DNA of 64,000 nt from Kingella oralis (lineage in GTDB: Bacteria; Pseudomonadota; Gammaproteobacteria; Burkholderiales; Neisseriaceae): the NCBI RefSeq assembly GCF_014054985.1, contig NZ_CP059569.1:868001-932000 (forward strand), in the 5' to 3' direction. The first letter of the stretch is position 1; each line of letters begins with the position of its first letter. A model generated the notes under the pieces. The model was not told the DNA's origin and did no database searches. It saw nothing but the letters and a program-made list of their open reading frames with translations. Both the position numbers and the translations under genes were made by a program. Of this stretch, positions 16,959 through 26,342 are shown in pieces.

Positions 16959-18170
16959 TTACAAATATTCCCGTTCTGTTGCCAGCAAATCGTCCATCGT
17001 TTCACGGCGGCGCACCAAGCGGCTGTTGCCTTGCTCGTCAATCATCACTTCCGCTGCGCGGCAACGTGCATTGTAATTGCTCGCCATGCTGGAAGCGTAT
17101 GCGCCCGCGCTGCGAATCGCCAAAATATCGCCTTGCGCCGCGCCAATTTGCCGCTCCTTGCCGATAAAATCGCCCGTTTCGCAAATCGGTCCAACAATAT
17201 CGGCGGTGATTTGGGGCGCATCGGGGCGGGATACGTTTTCCACCGCGTGATACGCCTGATACAGCGCGGGGCGCATCAAATCGTTCATTGCCGCGTCCAC
17301 CACCACAAAATTTTTCTCTTCGCCGTGTTTCACATATTCCACGCGCGTGAGCAGCACGCCTGCGTTGCCCACCAAGCTGCGGCCGGGTTCTAACACCAGC
17401 GACAAGCCACGCGCTTTGAGCAGCGGTTCAACGGCTTGCGCGTAGGCGTGCAAATCGGGCGTGTGTTCGTCTTTATAGACAATGCCCACGCCGCCGCCCA
17501 AATCCAAATGTTGCAGCGCGATGCCTTGCGCGGACAGCTTGTCAATCAGCGCAATCAGCCGCTCGCAGGCGGCAATCAGCGGCGATAGGTCGGTGAGCTG
17601 CGAGCCGATGTGGCAATCCACGCCGATGATTTTGATGTGCGGTAGGCTGGCGGCGCGTTGATAGGCTTGCTCGGCATCGCGCATGGCAATGCCGAATTTG
17701 TTGGCTTTCAGCCCCGTGGAGATATAGGGGTGGGTTTTCGCGTCCACATCGGGGTTGATGCGGAAGGAAATCGGCGCGATTTTGCCCAGCCGCCCTGCCA
17801 CATCGTTGAGCCGTTCTAGCTCGGGCAGGCTTTCCACGTTGAAGCATTTGATGCCTGCGTTCAGCGCGTATTCCATCTCGGCTTCGGTTTTGCCTACGCC
17901 TGAAAAGATGATTTTGCTGGCATCGCCGCCTGCTGCCAACACGCGGGCAATTTCGCCTGCGGACACGGTGTCAAAGCCGCTGCCAAGCTGGGCAAAATGG
18001 CGTATCACGCTTAAATTGCCGTTGGCTTTGACGGCGTAGCACACCAGCGGTTGGCAGCCTGAAAACGCGGTTTGGTAGGCGGCAAAGGCGGCGGTGAGCG
18101 CTGCTTGGTGGTAAACGTAAAGCGGAGTGCCATATTGGGCGGCGAGTCGTGGGTAGTTAGTGTTGTTCAT
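16959..18170 (-). CDS. lysA: Diaminopimelate decarboxylase
   Basis: A 403-residue fold-III PLP enzyme for the last step of lysine synthesis. The PLP lysine is in V-C-Y-A-V-K-A-N-G-N, HIGSQL binds phosphate, and EPGRSLVGNAG and CETGDF (catalytic Cys) follow; the C terminus has GAYASSMASNYNAR. It overlaps the upstream lptM by 14 bases, so the two are co-translated. A DUS falls inside the gene (FSGCQP). Confidence 0.96.
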   Translation of the reverse strand: MNNTNYPRLAAQYGTPLYVYHQAALTAAFAAYQTAFSGCQPLVCYAVKANGNLSVIRHFAQLGSGFDTVSAGEIARVLAAGGDASKIIFSGVGKTEAEMEYALNAGIKCFNVESLPELERLNDVAGRLGKIAPISFRINPDVDAKTHPYISTGLKANKFGIAMRDAEQAYQRAASLPHIKIIGVDCHIGSQLTDLSPLIAACERLIALIDKLSAQGIALQHLDLGGGVGIVYKDEHTPDLHAYAQAVEPLLKARGLSLVLEPGRSLVGNAGVLLTRVEYVKHGEEKNFVVVDAAMNDLMRPALYQAYHAVENVSRPDAPQITADIVGPICETGDFIGKERQIGAAQGDILAIRSAGAYASSMASNYNARCRAAEVMIDEQGNSRLVRRRETMDDLLATEREYL

Positions 18171-18393
18171 GTTGCGTGCTTTCTGGTTGAGGGTCGCTTG
18201 GGGTGCGGATAAAGTCGTTAGGGTCGGCAGCGGGCGCGGCAGGCTCGGATGCGCTGCGGCGGAAGTCTATGCCTGTTTGGATGACACCGAATTTGTTTTT
18301 GTCGTTTTCTTTGGGCAGATAAAGGTCGCCTTTGAAGCCGCAGGCGGTAAGGGCGAGGGTGAACAGGGTTAAGGCTAGGGGGAGTTTGGGCAT
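18157..18393 (-). CDS. lptM: Small lipoprotein LptM (YifL-like)
   Basis: A 78-residue lipoprotein: MPKLPLALTLFTLALTACGFKGDLYLP. The lipobox L-T-A-C followed by G-x-K-G-x-L-Y-x-P is the hallmark of LptM, which aids oxidative maturation of the LptD/LptE lipopolysaccharide translocon in E. coli. The tail is Pro/Ser/Glu-rich and disordered. Placement directly upstream of lysA is the common arrangement in proteobacteria. Confidence 0.88.
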   Translation of the reverse strand: MPKLPLALTLFTLALTACGFKGDLYLPKENDKNKFGVIQTGIDFRRSASEPAAPAADPNDFIRTPSDPQPESTQHEQH

Positions 18394-18544
18394 GGGATGT
18401 CCTTTGGGCGGGATAAGGGGGTATGGAATGAGGGGGTTGAATGATGGCGGGAAAATTAAATTGAGGCAGCCTGAAAAGGGCGATAAGGCATTGGGGCGGG
18501 CGGTTCAAACGGTGCCACGCGCTTTTGCGTTTTCAGGCTGCCTT

Positions 18545-18772
18545 TTATTGCCACTCTCGGCTTTCAATAAAGCCATCCGTTGTTTTGTGTTCCTTCACAT
18601 AGGCAATCATTTCATCTATCACTTGGTGATTAGAAACCCTGCCTGCTAATACCGCTTCATCTATCTTTCTGCTTTGTTCTGTTTTTTCAAATCCTTCAAG
18701 CGCAAATAGGGCATCCACTTGCTTGATGGCTTCGCGCATTTCTGCTTTTTCGGCTTCTGTTAAATGTAGCAT
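18545..18772 (-). CDS. Orphan VbhA-family antitoxin
   Basis: A 75-residue protein from ATG 18772: EMREAIKQVDALFALEGF, then LAGRVSNHQVIDEMIAYVK. The L-E-G-F turn after the first helix and the A-G-R-V-S segment before the last helix match VbhA-type antitoxins, which inhibit Fic AMP-transferases through a helix placed in the active site. No Fic gene (HPFx[D/E]GNGR) is adjacent or elsewhere in the window. The longer in-frame start (18847) would translate a DUS as FQAAL and is rejected. The family call is by eye. Confidence 0.6.
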   Translation of the reverse strand: MLHLTEAEKAEMREAIKQVDALFALEGFEKTEQSRKIDEAVLAGRVSNHQVIDEMIAYVKEHKTTDGFIESREWQ

Positions 18773-18896
18773 TTTTGAGGACTCTTTTTGGGACGGTTGG
18801 TTGATGAAAATCTGCTTTAAGGCAGCCTGAAAACGTGTTTTCTGCATTTTCAGGCTGCCTCACCTCATCGCGCGGCGGTATATCTTTTTGCTTACA

Positions 18897-20216
18897 TTAT
18901 CGCGCGGCGGTTTTCCAATATTGCTGCACGGCATCGGCGATGGCGATGGCGAAGCGACGGCGCTGGTTGCTGTTGCTGAGTTGTTTTTCTTCGTCGGCGT
19001 TGGATAGGAAACCCAGTTCAATCAACACGGACGGCACGTTAATCGAGCGCAGCACCACAAAATCGGCGGTTTCCACGCTGCCTTTGCGCAGCTTGGTGAA
19101 CTTGCCGAATTGGGCGAGCAGCAGTTTGCCGAATTTTGCGCTGTCGGTGCTGGTTTGGGCTTGCATCATGTCGCTGATGATGGCGTTGACATTTTTGTTG
19201 CCGACATCGGGCAAGCCGTCAATTTTGTCGGCGGCGTTTTCGGCGAGGGCGATTTGGCGGGCTTGTTCGCTGTTTGCCTTGCCCCACACATACACATCTA
19301 CGCCTTGGCTGGCGGGAGATGCGGATGCGTTGGCGTGGATGGAGATGAATAAATCGGCTTTGGTGCGCTGGGCAACGGCGCGGCGTTCGGCGAGCTTGAT
19401 AAAGTTGTCGCCGCTGCGGGTCATGTGCACGGTGTAGCCTTTGGCTTGAAGCTGGCGTTTGGTTTCCAGCGCGGTGGCGAGTACTACGGATTTTTCGTGG
19501 ATGCCTGTGGTGCCTGTTGTGCCAGGGTCTTTGCCGCCGTGTCCGGCATCCAGCACGATAACGGGTTTGCGGTTGGTTTTAGGGTTGCCGCTTGGCTGGG
19601 GTTCGGTGGCGGGCGGTTGAACGGTTTGCGGCGGCGTGGCGGGTGGTTGCGCGCTTTGGGCTTGCTGCTGTCTGCTGTTGAGCAAGTCCATCAGCGGGTC
19701 GTCGCCGATGGCGGATGCGGGGGCTTCGTTGGCGGGCGGGCGTGGCGCGGAGGCTTTGGGCGGCGGGGTTTTGCCGGGGCTGGGCGGGGCGGCGATGGCT
19801 TCGTTGCCCAAATCGATTTGCAATCGGTGTTTTAGGCTGCCTGAGGGGGGAAGAGCGATGAATTTGGGGACGGTGGTTTGTTTGAGGTCGAAGACGATGC
19901 GCGTGGTGGTGGCGTTTTTTTGCCCGATACGTGCGCTGCTGATGTAGGGGTCGTTGGTTTTGATGGATTTGGGCAGGGCGGCTAGGGCGTTGTTGTTGGC
20001 GATGTCTGCCATATCGATAACGAGGCGGTTGGGCTTGTCCAGCAGGAAATAGGTGTATTTGAGCCGTTGCGCGCTTTCTAGGGTGATGCGGGTGTTTTTG
20101 CCGCTCGGGGTGATTTTGCCTGATAGGAAGCTGTTGGCGGCCGCCGCCCATGCGTTGCGGACGATGTAGGTGTTGGCGAGGAGGGCGAGCAGGGCGCGGC
20201 GGCTTATTTTTGCCAT
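18897..20216 (-). CDS. amiC: N-acetylmuramoyl-L-alanine amidase AmiC
   Basis: A 439-residue exported zinc amidase that splits septal peptidoglycan for daughter-cell separation. The N terminus MAKISRRALLALLAN has a twin arginine suited to Tat export. Next come an AMIN domain (about 30-140), a Pro/Gln-rich linker (about 145-220), and the Amidase_3 domain with V-I-V-L-D-A-G-H-G-G-K-D-P-G, a zinc Glu (IHEKSVV), FISIHANAS and the catalytic LIELGFLSNADEE. Its start overlaps tsaE by 13 bases, so they form one unit. Confidence 0.95.
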   Translation of the reverse strand: MAKISRRALLALLANTYIVRNAWAAAANSFLSGKITPSGKNTRITLESAQRLKYTYFLLDKPNRLVIDMADIANNNALAALPKSIKTNDPYISSARIGQKNATTTRIVFDLKQTTVPKFIALPPSGSLKHRLQIDLGNEAIAAPPSPGKTPPPKASAPRPPANEAPASAIGDDPLMDLLNSRQQQAQSAQPPATPPQTVQPPATEPQPSGNPKTNRKPVIVLDAGHGGKDPGTTGTTGIHEKSVVLATALETKRQLQAKGYTVHMTRSGDNFIKLAERRAVAQRTKADLFISIHANASASPASQGVDVYVWGKANSEQARQIALAENAADKIDGLPDVGNKNVNAIISDMMQAQTSTDSAKFGKLLLAQFGKFTKLRKGSVETADFVVLRSINVPSVLIELGFLSNADEEKQLSNSNQRRRFAIAIADAVQQYWKTAAR

Positions 20217-20659
20217 TGGTCAAGTTCCTTTTGGGCGGCGGGGGTGCAGGCTTGCAGGGTGCATTGCCGCCCGTTGTCGCGGGGTTCCAGTTGGATGATG
20301 TAGTCGGGGGCGGGGGCGTATTCGCCGCCTTGCCCGGCCCATTCAATCAGCACGATGCTGTTGGGAATCAGGTCGTCCAGCCCTGCGTCCAGCCATTCTT
20401 CGGGGCTGGTGAAGCGGTATAGGTCAAAATGATGGACGGTGGTTTGCGGCAGGGCGTAGCTTTCTACGATGGCGTAGGTGGGGCTTTTGACTGCGCCTGT
20501 GTGCCCCAAGCCGCGCAGTAAGCCGCGCGTGAAAGTGGTTTTGCCTGCGCCGAGGTTGCCTTGCAGGTGGATGACAACGGGGGGGCGAAACAGGCTGGCG
20601 GTGCGCTCGCCAAAGGCTAGGGTGGCGGCTTCGTCGGGGAGGAATCGGGTGTGGTGCAT
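20204..20659 (-). CDS. tsaE: tRNA t6A biosynthesis ATPase TsaE
   Basis: A 151-residue protein with Walker A G-N-L-G-A-G-K-T-T-F (about residues 34-43), the switch-like SPTYAIVESY, HFDLYRF and IEWAGQG, all typical of TsaE (YjeE). It works with TsaB and TsaD to form N6-threonylcarbamoyl adenosine on ANN-decoding tRNAs. The ATG at 20659 gives the usual length; a longer frame upstream is only DUS-rich spacer. Same unit as amiC. Confidence 0.93.
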   Translation of the reverse strand: MHHTRFLPDEAATLAFGERTASLFRPPVVIHLQGNLGAGKTTFTRGLLRGLGHTGAVKSPTYAIVESYALPQTTVHHFDLYRFTSPEEWLDAGLDDLIPNSIVLIEWAGQGGEYAPAPDYIIQLEPRDNGRQCTLQACTPAAQKELDQWQK

Positions 20660-21102
20660 GGGATGGGGGCAGGGGATTTTTAGGGGGTGGATTATAGTGA
20701 TTTGGGCGGTGTGCGGGCAAGTTTCAGGCTGCGTTTGTTGTTTTTGGGCGGGGCGGGCGGTTGTTTGGGTTTGGGCTTCGCTGAAACTCGCTTGGTTTGT
20801 TTTCAGGCTGCCGCAGCGTGGTTGTGGTAGGGCGGGGTGGATTGCGCGGATTGCGCCTGGTGTGCAAAGCAAAGGCGCTGCGGCAGCCTGAAAACGGGTT
20901 GGGGCGTTACCGCGCCGCTTTGCATGCGGGCTGCCTTTGTTGTTTTCATGCTGCTGAGGCAGCCTGAAAAGGGTGGAAAACCCGTTTTCGCCAAACGAAA
21001 ATGTTTGCCTTTTGTTAAAATCCTGTTATATTGCGTTAAGACTGTGTGATGCGGCCTTTCTTTTTTCTTGTTTTGATAACCCTGTTTTTAGAATGAATAA
21101 AA
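20660..21102. other. Divergent intergenic region between tsaE and brnQ
   Basis: 443 bases with several DUS and one copy of the GGCTTCGCTGAAACT-type element at 20770-20812 that ends in a DUS. No credible gene. The brnQ promoter lies at its right end. Confidence 0.6.
21005..21032 (+). promoter_or_regulatory. Probable brnQ promoter
   Basis: -35 TTGCCT (21005-21010), a 16-base spacer, -10 TATATT (21027-21032), about 70 bases upstream of the brnQ ATG. Judged by eye. Confidence 0.45.
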
Positions 21103-22443
21103 ATGAGTAATACACAAAAATCGGCATTTGTTGCCACTGGTTTGATGCTGTTCGCGCTGTTTTTTGGTGCGGGCAATTTGATTTTCCCTGCCCTGATGGG
21201 GCAGCAATCGGGCAGCGCGGTGTTTCCTGCGCTGAGCGGTTTTTTGATTACCGGCGTGGGCTTGCCCCTGATGGGCGTGATTGCGATTGGCTATTCTGGC
21301 TCGCGCGATGTGCAGGATTTGGCTTCGCGTGTTGCGCCGTGGTATGGCGTGGCGTTTTCGGTGTTGCTGTATTTGTCGATTGGTCCGCTTTTTGCCACCC
21401 CGCGCACCGCAACGGTGTCGTTTGAAATCGGCGTGGTGCCCTTTTTGGGCGATGTGTCTGAAAGCGCCAAACAAATCAGCTTGGCGGTTTTTGCGGCGGT
21501 GTTTTTTGGTTTGTCGTATTGGCTGTCGATTTCCCCCGGCAAACTGGTGGATCGGATTGGCAAAATCTTAACCCCGGCTTTGCTGCTGGCGATTGCGGTG
21601 TTGGTGCTGACCGCCGCGGCGAAACCGATGGGCGCGTTGCAAACGCCTGCCGAAGCCTATCAGGCGGGCGCATTCACCAAAGGCATCATCGAGGGCTACG
21701 GCACGATGGATGCGCTGGCTTCGCTGGTGTTCGCCATCATTGTGATTGACGCGATTCGCAGCATGGGCGTTACCGATACCAAGCACGTTTTAAGCCTGAC
21801 CACGCGCGCAGGCTTGGTGGCAGCGGGCTGCTTGGCGCTGGTGTACATTTTCATCGCCTACATGGGCGCAACCAGCGTGGCAGGCTTGGGCATGCAAGAA
21901 AACGGCGCGAGCGTGTTGTCTAAAAGCGCAGAGTTTTACTTTGGCTTGGGCGGCAAGGTTTTGCTGGCGGTGATTGTGTTGCTGGCGTGTTTGTCCACAT
22001 CGGTGGGCTTGATTACCGCTTGCGGCGAATACTTTAACCGCCTGATGCCGCAGCTTTCGTATCACAAATGGGTGGTGATTTTTACGCTGGTGTCGTTTGG
22101 CTTTGCCAACTTCGGGCTAAAAGAGATCATCAAATTATCCATTCCTGCGTTGATGCTGCTTTATCCGCTCACCATGGCGATTATTATTCTGGCGTTTTTG
22201 CATCCGCTCTTTGGTGGCAAGCGCGTGGTTTACATCACCACCATGCTGGCAACAGGCGTGATGGCGCTGTTTGACGGCTGGAAAACGTTTGAAAGCTTTA
22301 TGGAGATGAAATCGGGCTTTGTGAGCAATTTGGATAATTTTTTCAGCGCGAATCTGCCGCTGTACGGCTCGGGCTTGGGCTGGTTGCTGCCTGCGGTAGT
22401 GGGCTTTGCGCTGGGATTTGCCATCAGCAAACTGGCTAAGTAA
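21103..22443 (+). CDS. brnQ: Branched-chain amino acid carrier BrnQ
   Basis: A 446-residue protein with about 12 membrane segments. The N-terminal LMLFALFFGAGNLIFPALMG is the LIVCS-family signature, and IGPLFATPRTATVSFE follows. It imports Leu, Ile and Val by cation symport. It stands alone between tsaE (divergent) and mscL, with its own promoter and a DUS-pair terminator. Confidence 0.95.
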   Translation: MSNTQKSAFVATGLMLFALFFGAGNLIFPALMGQQSGSAVFPALSGFLITGVGLPLMGVIAIGYSGSRDVQDLASRVAPWYGVAFSVLLYLSIGPLFATPRTATVSFEIGVVPFLGDVSESAKQISLAVFAAVFFGLSYWLSISPGKLVDRIGKILTPALLLAIAVLVLTAAAKPMGALQTPAEAYQAGAFTKGIIEGYGTMDALASLVFAIIVIDAIRSMGVTDTKHVLSLTTRAGLVAAGCLALVYIFIAYMGATSVAGLGMQENGASVLSKSAEFYFGLGGKVLLAVIVLLACLSTSVGLITACGEYFNRLMPQLSYHKWVVIFTLVSFGFANFGLKEIIKLSIPALMLLYPLTMAIIILAFLHPLFGGKRVVYITTMLATGVMALFDGWKTFESFMEMKSGFVSNLDNFFSANLPLYGSGLGWLLPAVVGFALGFAISKLAK

Positions 22444-22452
22444 TCAGCCGCT

Positions 22453-22499
22453 TTTAAAGGCAGCCTGAAACGGGAAATCCGTTTCAGGCTGCCTTTAAA
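22453..22499 (+). terminator. DUS-pair terminator after brnQ
   Basis: TTTAAAGGCAGCCTGAAACGG is mirrored perfectly by its complement around a very short loop, giving a stem of over 20 bp. It is among the most perfect of the inverted DUS pairs in the window. Confidence 0.75.
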
Positions 22500-22608
22500 T
22501 AGTCAAATGCAATAAAAAAATATACAACAATAGTATTTTAAAAATTCCCATGTTCAAAAAAATCAGTATCATGCCGCGCTTTACAACCTTGCTGAGAGGA
22601 AATTTCAA

Positions 22609-23043
22609 ATGTCAATTAAACAAGAATTCAAAGACTTTATCATGCGCGGCAATGTTATCGACTTGGCAGTCGGTATGGTGGTCGGCACCGCGTTTTCTGG
22701 GATTGTGAAATCGCTGGTGGACGATGTGATTATGCCGCCGATTGGGATTGTGTTGGGCGGCATCGATTTTTCCAACCTGTTCCTCACGCTCAAACACGGC
22801 AAAACCGCAGGCATGGAATACGCCACGCTTGCCGCCGCCAAAGCCGATGGCGCGGTAACCATGAATGTGGGTTCGTTTATCAACACCATCATCAGCTTTT
22901 TGATTGTGGCAACGGCGATTTTTGTGGTGGTGAAAGCCATCAACACGCTGAAAAAAGCGCCCGAGGCGGTTGAAGAAGCGCCCGCCGAGCCGAGCGAAGA
23001 AGTGTTGCTGCTGCGCGAAATCCGCGATTCGTTGAAAAAATAA
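22609..23043 (+). CDS. mscL: Large-conductance mechanosensitive channel
   Basis: A 144-residue protein: the N-terminal helix KQEFKDFIMRGNVIDLAVGMVVGTAF is the MscL signature including the pore-lining TM1, TM2 lies at about 90-115 (FINTIISFLIVATAIFVVVKAIN), and the C terminus is an acidic helix (EEVLLLREIRDSLKK). It releases solutes upon hypo-osmotic shock. GAGAGGAAA precedes the ATG. Confidence 0.97.
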   Translation: MSIKQEFKDFIMRGNVIDLAVGMVVGTAFSGIVKSLVDDVIMPPIGIVLGGIDFSNLFLTLKHGKTAGMEYATLAAAKADGAVTMNVGSFINTIISFLIVATAIFVVVKAINTLKKAPEAVEEAPAEPSEEVLLLREIRDSLKK

Positions 23044-23052
23044 GCCTTTCCG

Positions 23053-23081
23053 AAAACACCGCTAAAATGGCGGTGTTTTTT
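23053..23081 (+). terminator. Terminator after mscL
   Basis: AAAACACCGC / GCGGTGTTTT, a 10 bp stem with a 7-base loop, followed by a T-run. It does not use a DUS. Confidence 0.85.
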
Positions 23082-23200
23082 GTTTTCGCTACGCTGAATT
23101 TCGTTTCAGGCTGCCTTGGCAGGGTAAGCACCGCGCATCAGGCAGCCTGAAAACGGCACTTCGCCCTTTCGTTTTCAGGCTGCCTATCTTATCTAAAATT

Positions 23201-24904
23201 ATGAACATCACCGACACCCCCGACACCGATTCCATCCCCGCCGCCCAATCCGTGAACCGCCTGTTCGCGCAAATCGCGCCTGCCGCCGCCGAAACCGTTG
23301 CGCCGTTTGTGGAGCGCCTGTTTGCCGCGCTGTCGCATGGCAACACGTTTATCTACATCAGCCAAGCGGAAGCCGACGCGCTCGCCCAAGCCGCGCCGCT
23401 GGTGGGCAGCGATGCCAGCAGCCCCGTTGTGTTGCACGGCAGGCGGCTGTTCATCGCCAAATACTGGCATCTGGAAAAACAGCTCGCCGCCGAAATCCAA
23501 CGCCTCTCCGCGCACACGCCAAGGCAGCCTGAAAAACCCCTAGCCGAATTGCTTGCCAACTGGTTTGCCGACGACACCAGCCGCGACCAACGTGCCGCCG
23601 CCGCGCTTGCCCTGCTGAAAAATTTCGTGCTGATTAGCGGCGGGCCGGGTACAGGCAAAACCACCACCGTTGCCAAGCTGCTCGCCCTGCTGCACCGCCA
23701 GCCTGCGCCGCGCACCGCCCTTGTCGCGCCCACGGGCAAAGCCGCTGCCCGCCTAACCGAATCGCTGCACCGCGCCAGCGCCGCCATCCCCGATTTGGAT
23801 GCCGAGGCGCAACGCTACCTCGCCAGCCTCACAGGGCAAACCGTGCACCGCCTGCTGGGCTTAAAGCCGCCGCAAATGCAGCCTGAATACCACGCCCACA
23901 ACCCGCTGCCGCTGGATTGCGTGTTGATTGACGAAGCCTCGATGATGGACAACCACCTGCTGTATCAACTGCTCGCCGCGCTGCCTAGCCATTGCCGCGT
24001 GATTTTGCTGGGCGATGCCGACCAACTGCCATCTGTTGGCGCGGGCGCGGTGCTGGATGCGCTGAGCCACAATCATCAGATGCAGCCTGAAACCACCACC
24101 GCGCTGCGCCAACTGCTGCCCGATGTGGAACACTTTCCCACGCTTGCCGAACAACACGCGCGGCTCACCATCAGCCACCGTTTCCACGCCCAAAGCGGCA
24201 TCGGCAACCTCGCCCGCGCCGTGCAACAAGGCAGCGCAAGCGCGTGGCACGCCATCGCCGAGCATCCCAACGAACTTTTCGCCCAGCCGCGCAACCTCGC
24301 CGCGCTCGTTGCCCAGCTTTATCAACACCATACCGCCTATTGGCAAGCCATCCGCGCAGGCAATCTCGCCGCTGCCTTCGCCGAACAAAGCCGCCTAATT
24401 GTGCTCACCGCGCTGCGCCACGATGCCGAGCACATCAACAACCTTTACCGCACCCTGCTGCAACAACACGGGCACACCCGCCCCCAATCGCCGTGGTATG
24501 CGGGGCAAATCATCATGATTACCCGCAACGCCCCCAGCCAACAGCTCTACAACGGCGACATCGGCATCATCATGCAGCCTGAAAACGACGGCAACGACCT
24601 GCGCGCCTGCTTCCCCAGCGAAAGCGCAAACGGCAGCGGCTACCGCAGCATCCCGCTCAGCCGCCTGCCCGAACACGAAACCGCCTACGCCATCACCACC
24701 CACAAAAGCCAAGGCTCGGAATACGAGCAAGTGTGGTTTGCCGCCCCCGCGCAAGCCCCATACAGCCGCGCCTTGCTCTACACCGCCATCACCCGCGCCA
24801 AACAGCAATTTGTGTATTGGGGCGACGAAGCCGGTTTTCAGGCTGCCTGCGCCCACAACGAACACCGCAACAGCGCGTTGGGGATGTTTTTGAAAGAGGG
24901 ATGA
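23201..24904 (+). CDS. recD: RecBCD subunit RecD (exodeoxyribonuclease V alpha)
   Basis: A 567-residue SF1B helicase: Walker A L-I-S-G-G-P-G-T-G-K-T-T (about 145-156), VLIDEASMMD (motif II), LLGDADQLPSVGAG (motif III), and the C-terminal YAITTHKSQGSEY and ALLYTAITRAKQ (motifs V-VI). RecD is the 5'-3' motor of RecBCD in double-strand break repair and recombination. RecB and RecC are not in the window. Several DUS are translated inside it (RQPEK, MQPE, MQPEN, GFQAAC). Confidence 0.95.
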   Translation: MNITDTPDTDSIPAAQSVNRLFAQIAPAAAETVAPFVERLFAALSHGNTFIYISQAEADALAQAAPLVGSDASSPVVLHGRRLFIAKYWHLEKQLAAEIQRLSAHTPRQPEKPLAELLANWFADDTSRDQRAAAALALLKNFVLISGGPGTGKTTTVAKLLALLHRQPAPRTALVAPTGKAAARLTESLHRASAAIPDLDAEAQRYLASLTGQTVHRLLGLKPPQMQPEYHAHNPLPLDCVLIDEASMMDNHLLYQLLAALPSHCRVILLGDADQLPSVGAGAVLDALSHNHQMQPETTTALRQLLPDVEHFPTLAEQHARLTISHRFHAQSGIGNLARAVQQGSASAWHAIAEHPNELFAQPRNLAALVAQLYQHHTAYWQAIRAGNLAAAFAEQSRLIVLTALRHDAEHINNLYRTLLQQHGHTRPQSPWYAGQIIMITRNAPSQQLYNGDIGIIMQPENDGNDLRACFPSESANGSGYRSIPLSRLPEHETAYAITTHKSQGSEYEQVWFAAPAQAPYSRALLYTAITRAKQQFVYWGDEAGFQAACAHNEHRNSALGMFLKEG

Positions 24905-25297
24905 GAGGGTTGGTTGATGGGGCGGAGTTTGTTTACAGCGGAGGGGTAAACGCATTTTCAGGTTGCCTTTGGCGATGCGCGGACTTCACTCAATCCCGCT
25001 TGCTTGTGCTCACCAAAGGCAGCCTGAAACAGCAAAATTCACCATCATAGCAATGGAGCGTCGGCGGCTCGCCGACATCGTGGCAATCCGCGAAGCCCCA
25101 CCCAATGCACTATTTTTTGCGATAAACCATAGCCATTCCATAACACCTTACTTCCTATTTTGAATTACGCTATTTTCAGGCTGCCTCATCCGCCCCCCGC
25201 ATATACAACCCCTGTAAACTTGCGTAAAATTCCGCTTCGGCAGCCGTTTCAGGCAGCCTGAAACCCTTTTCCCAATCCTTCTCACGAAAGCCCCACC
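24905..25297. other. Intergenic region recD-purM
   Basis: 393 bases: four DUS or near-DUS (including the variant TTTTCAGGTTGCC near 24955), a perfect small hairpin GTCGGCG/CGCCGAC near 25059 without a T-run, and AT-rich sequence before purM with a -10-like TAAAAT at about 25225. No gene supported. Confidence 0.55.
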
Positions 25298-26335
25298 ATG
25301 ACCCAAACCTCCCTAAGCTACCGCGATGCAGGCGTAGATATAGACGCAGGCGACCAACTGGTTGAAAACATCAAACCCTTTGCCAAACGCACCATGCGCC
25401 CCGAAGTGTTGGGCGATTTAGGCGGCTTTGGCGCATTGGTAGAAATCAGCAAAAAATACCAAAATCCCGTGCTGGTGAGCGGCACAGACGGCGTGGGCAC
25501 CAAGCTCAAACTCGCCTTTGAATGGGACCAACACGACACCGTAGGCATAGACCTCGTTGCCATGAGCGTAAACGACATCCTCGTGCAAGGCGCAGAACCC
25601 TTGTTTTTCCTAGACTATTTCGCCTGCGGCAAGTTAGACGTTGCCCGCGCCACCGATGTCATCAAAGGCATTGCGGCCGGCTGCGAGCAATCAGGCTGCG
25701 CCCTCATCGGTGGCGAAACGGCGGAAATGCCCGGCATGTATCCCGAGGGCGAATACGATTTGGCGGGCTTTGCCGTGGGCGTGGTGGAAAAAGAACGCGT
25801 GATTAACGGGCGCAGCATCGCCGCGGGCGACATCGTGCTCGGCTTGGCGAGCAACGGCGCGCATTCCAACGGCTATTCGCTCATCCGCAAAATCATCGAG
25901 CGCGACCGCCCCGATTTGGACGCGCCCTTTGACGGCGACACCACGCTGCGCCAAGCCGTCATCGCGCCCACGCGGCTGTATGTGAAGCCTGTGCTGGCAC
26001 TGCTGGAACAATTGCCGGTTAAAGGCATGGCGCACATCACGGGCGGCGGCATCACCGAAAACGTGCCGCGCGTGCTGCCTGAAAACTGCGTGGCGCAAAT
26101 TGACGCGCAAGCATGGCAACTGCCCAAGCTGTTCCAATGGCTGCAACAGGCGGGCAATGTCGCCGCCGATGAAATGTACCGCACGTTTAACTGCGGCATC
26201 GGCATGGTGCTGATTGTGTCGTCCGAAAACGCGGAGCGGGCGGAGCAGCTGTTGCGCGAGCAGGGGGAAACGGTGTACCGCATCGGTGCCATCCGCACGC
26301 GCCAAGGCGATGAGCATCAAACGCAAGTGGCTTGA
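25298..26335 (+). CDS. purM: Phosphoribosylformylglycinamidine cyclo-ligase
   Basis: A 345-residue AIR synthetase making aminoimidazole ribonucleotide in purine synthesis. It begins SLSYRDAGVDIDAGDQLVE, with VSGTDGVGTKLKLAFEW, LIGGETAEMPGMY and HITGGGITENVPRVLP all family signatures for ATP binding and cyclisation. CACGAAAG precedes the ATG. With purH it is the second purine gene in the window, but not in an operon. Confidence 0.97.
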   Translation: MTQTSLSYRDAGVDIDAGDQLVENIKPFAKRTMRPEVLGDLGGFGALVEISKKYQNPVLVSGTDGVGTKLKLAFEWDQHDTVGIDLVAMSVNDILVQGAEPLFFLDYFACGKLDVARATDVIKGIAAGCEQSGCALIGGETAEMPGMYPEGEYDLAGFAVGVVEKERVINGRSIAAGDIVLGLASNGAHSNGYSLIRKIIERDRPDLDAPFDGDTTLRQAVIAPTRLYVKPVLALLEQLPVKGMAHITGGGITENVPRVLPENCVAQIDAQAWQLPKLFQWLQQAGNVAADEMYRTFNCGIGMVLIVSSENAERAEQLLREQGETVYRIGAIRTRQGDEHQTQVA

Positions 26336-26342
26336 ATAATAG

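Noticed and set aside
18773..18847. N-terminal extension of the VbhA-like protein
   Set aside because: Its codons are a DUS read as FQAAL; a better start lies at 18772.
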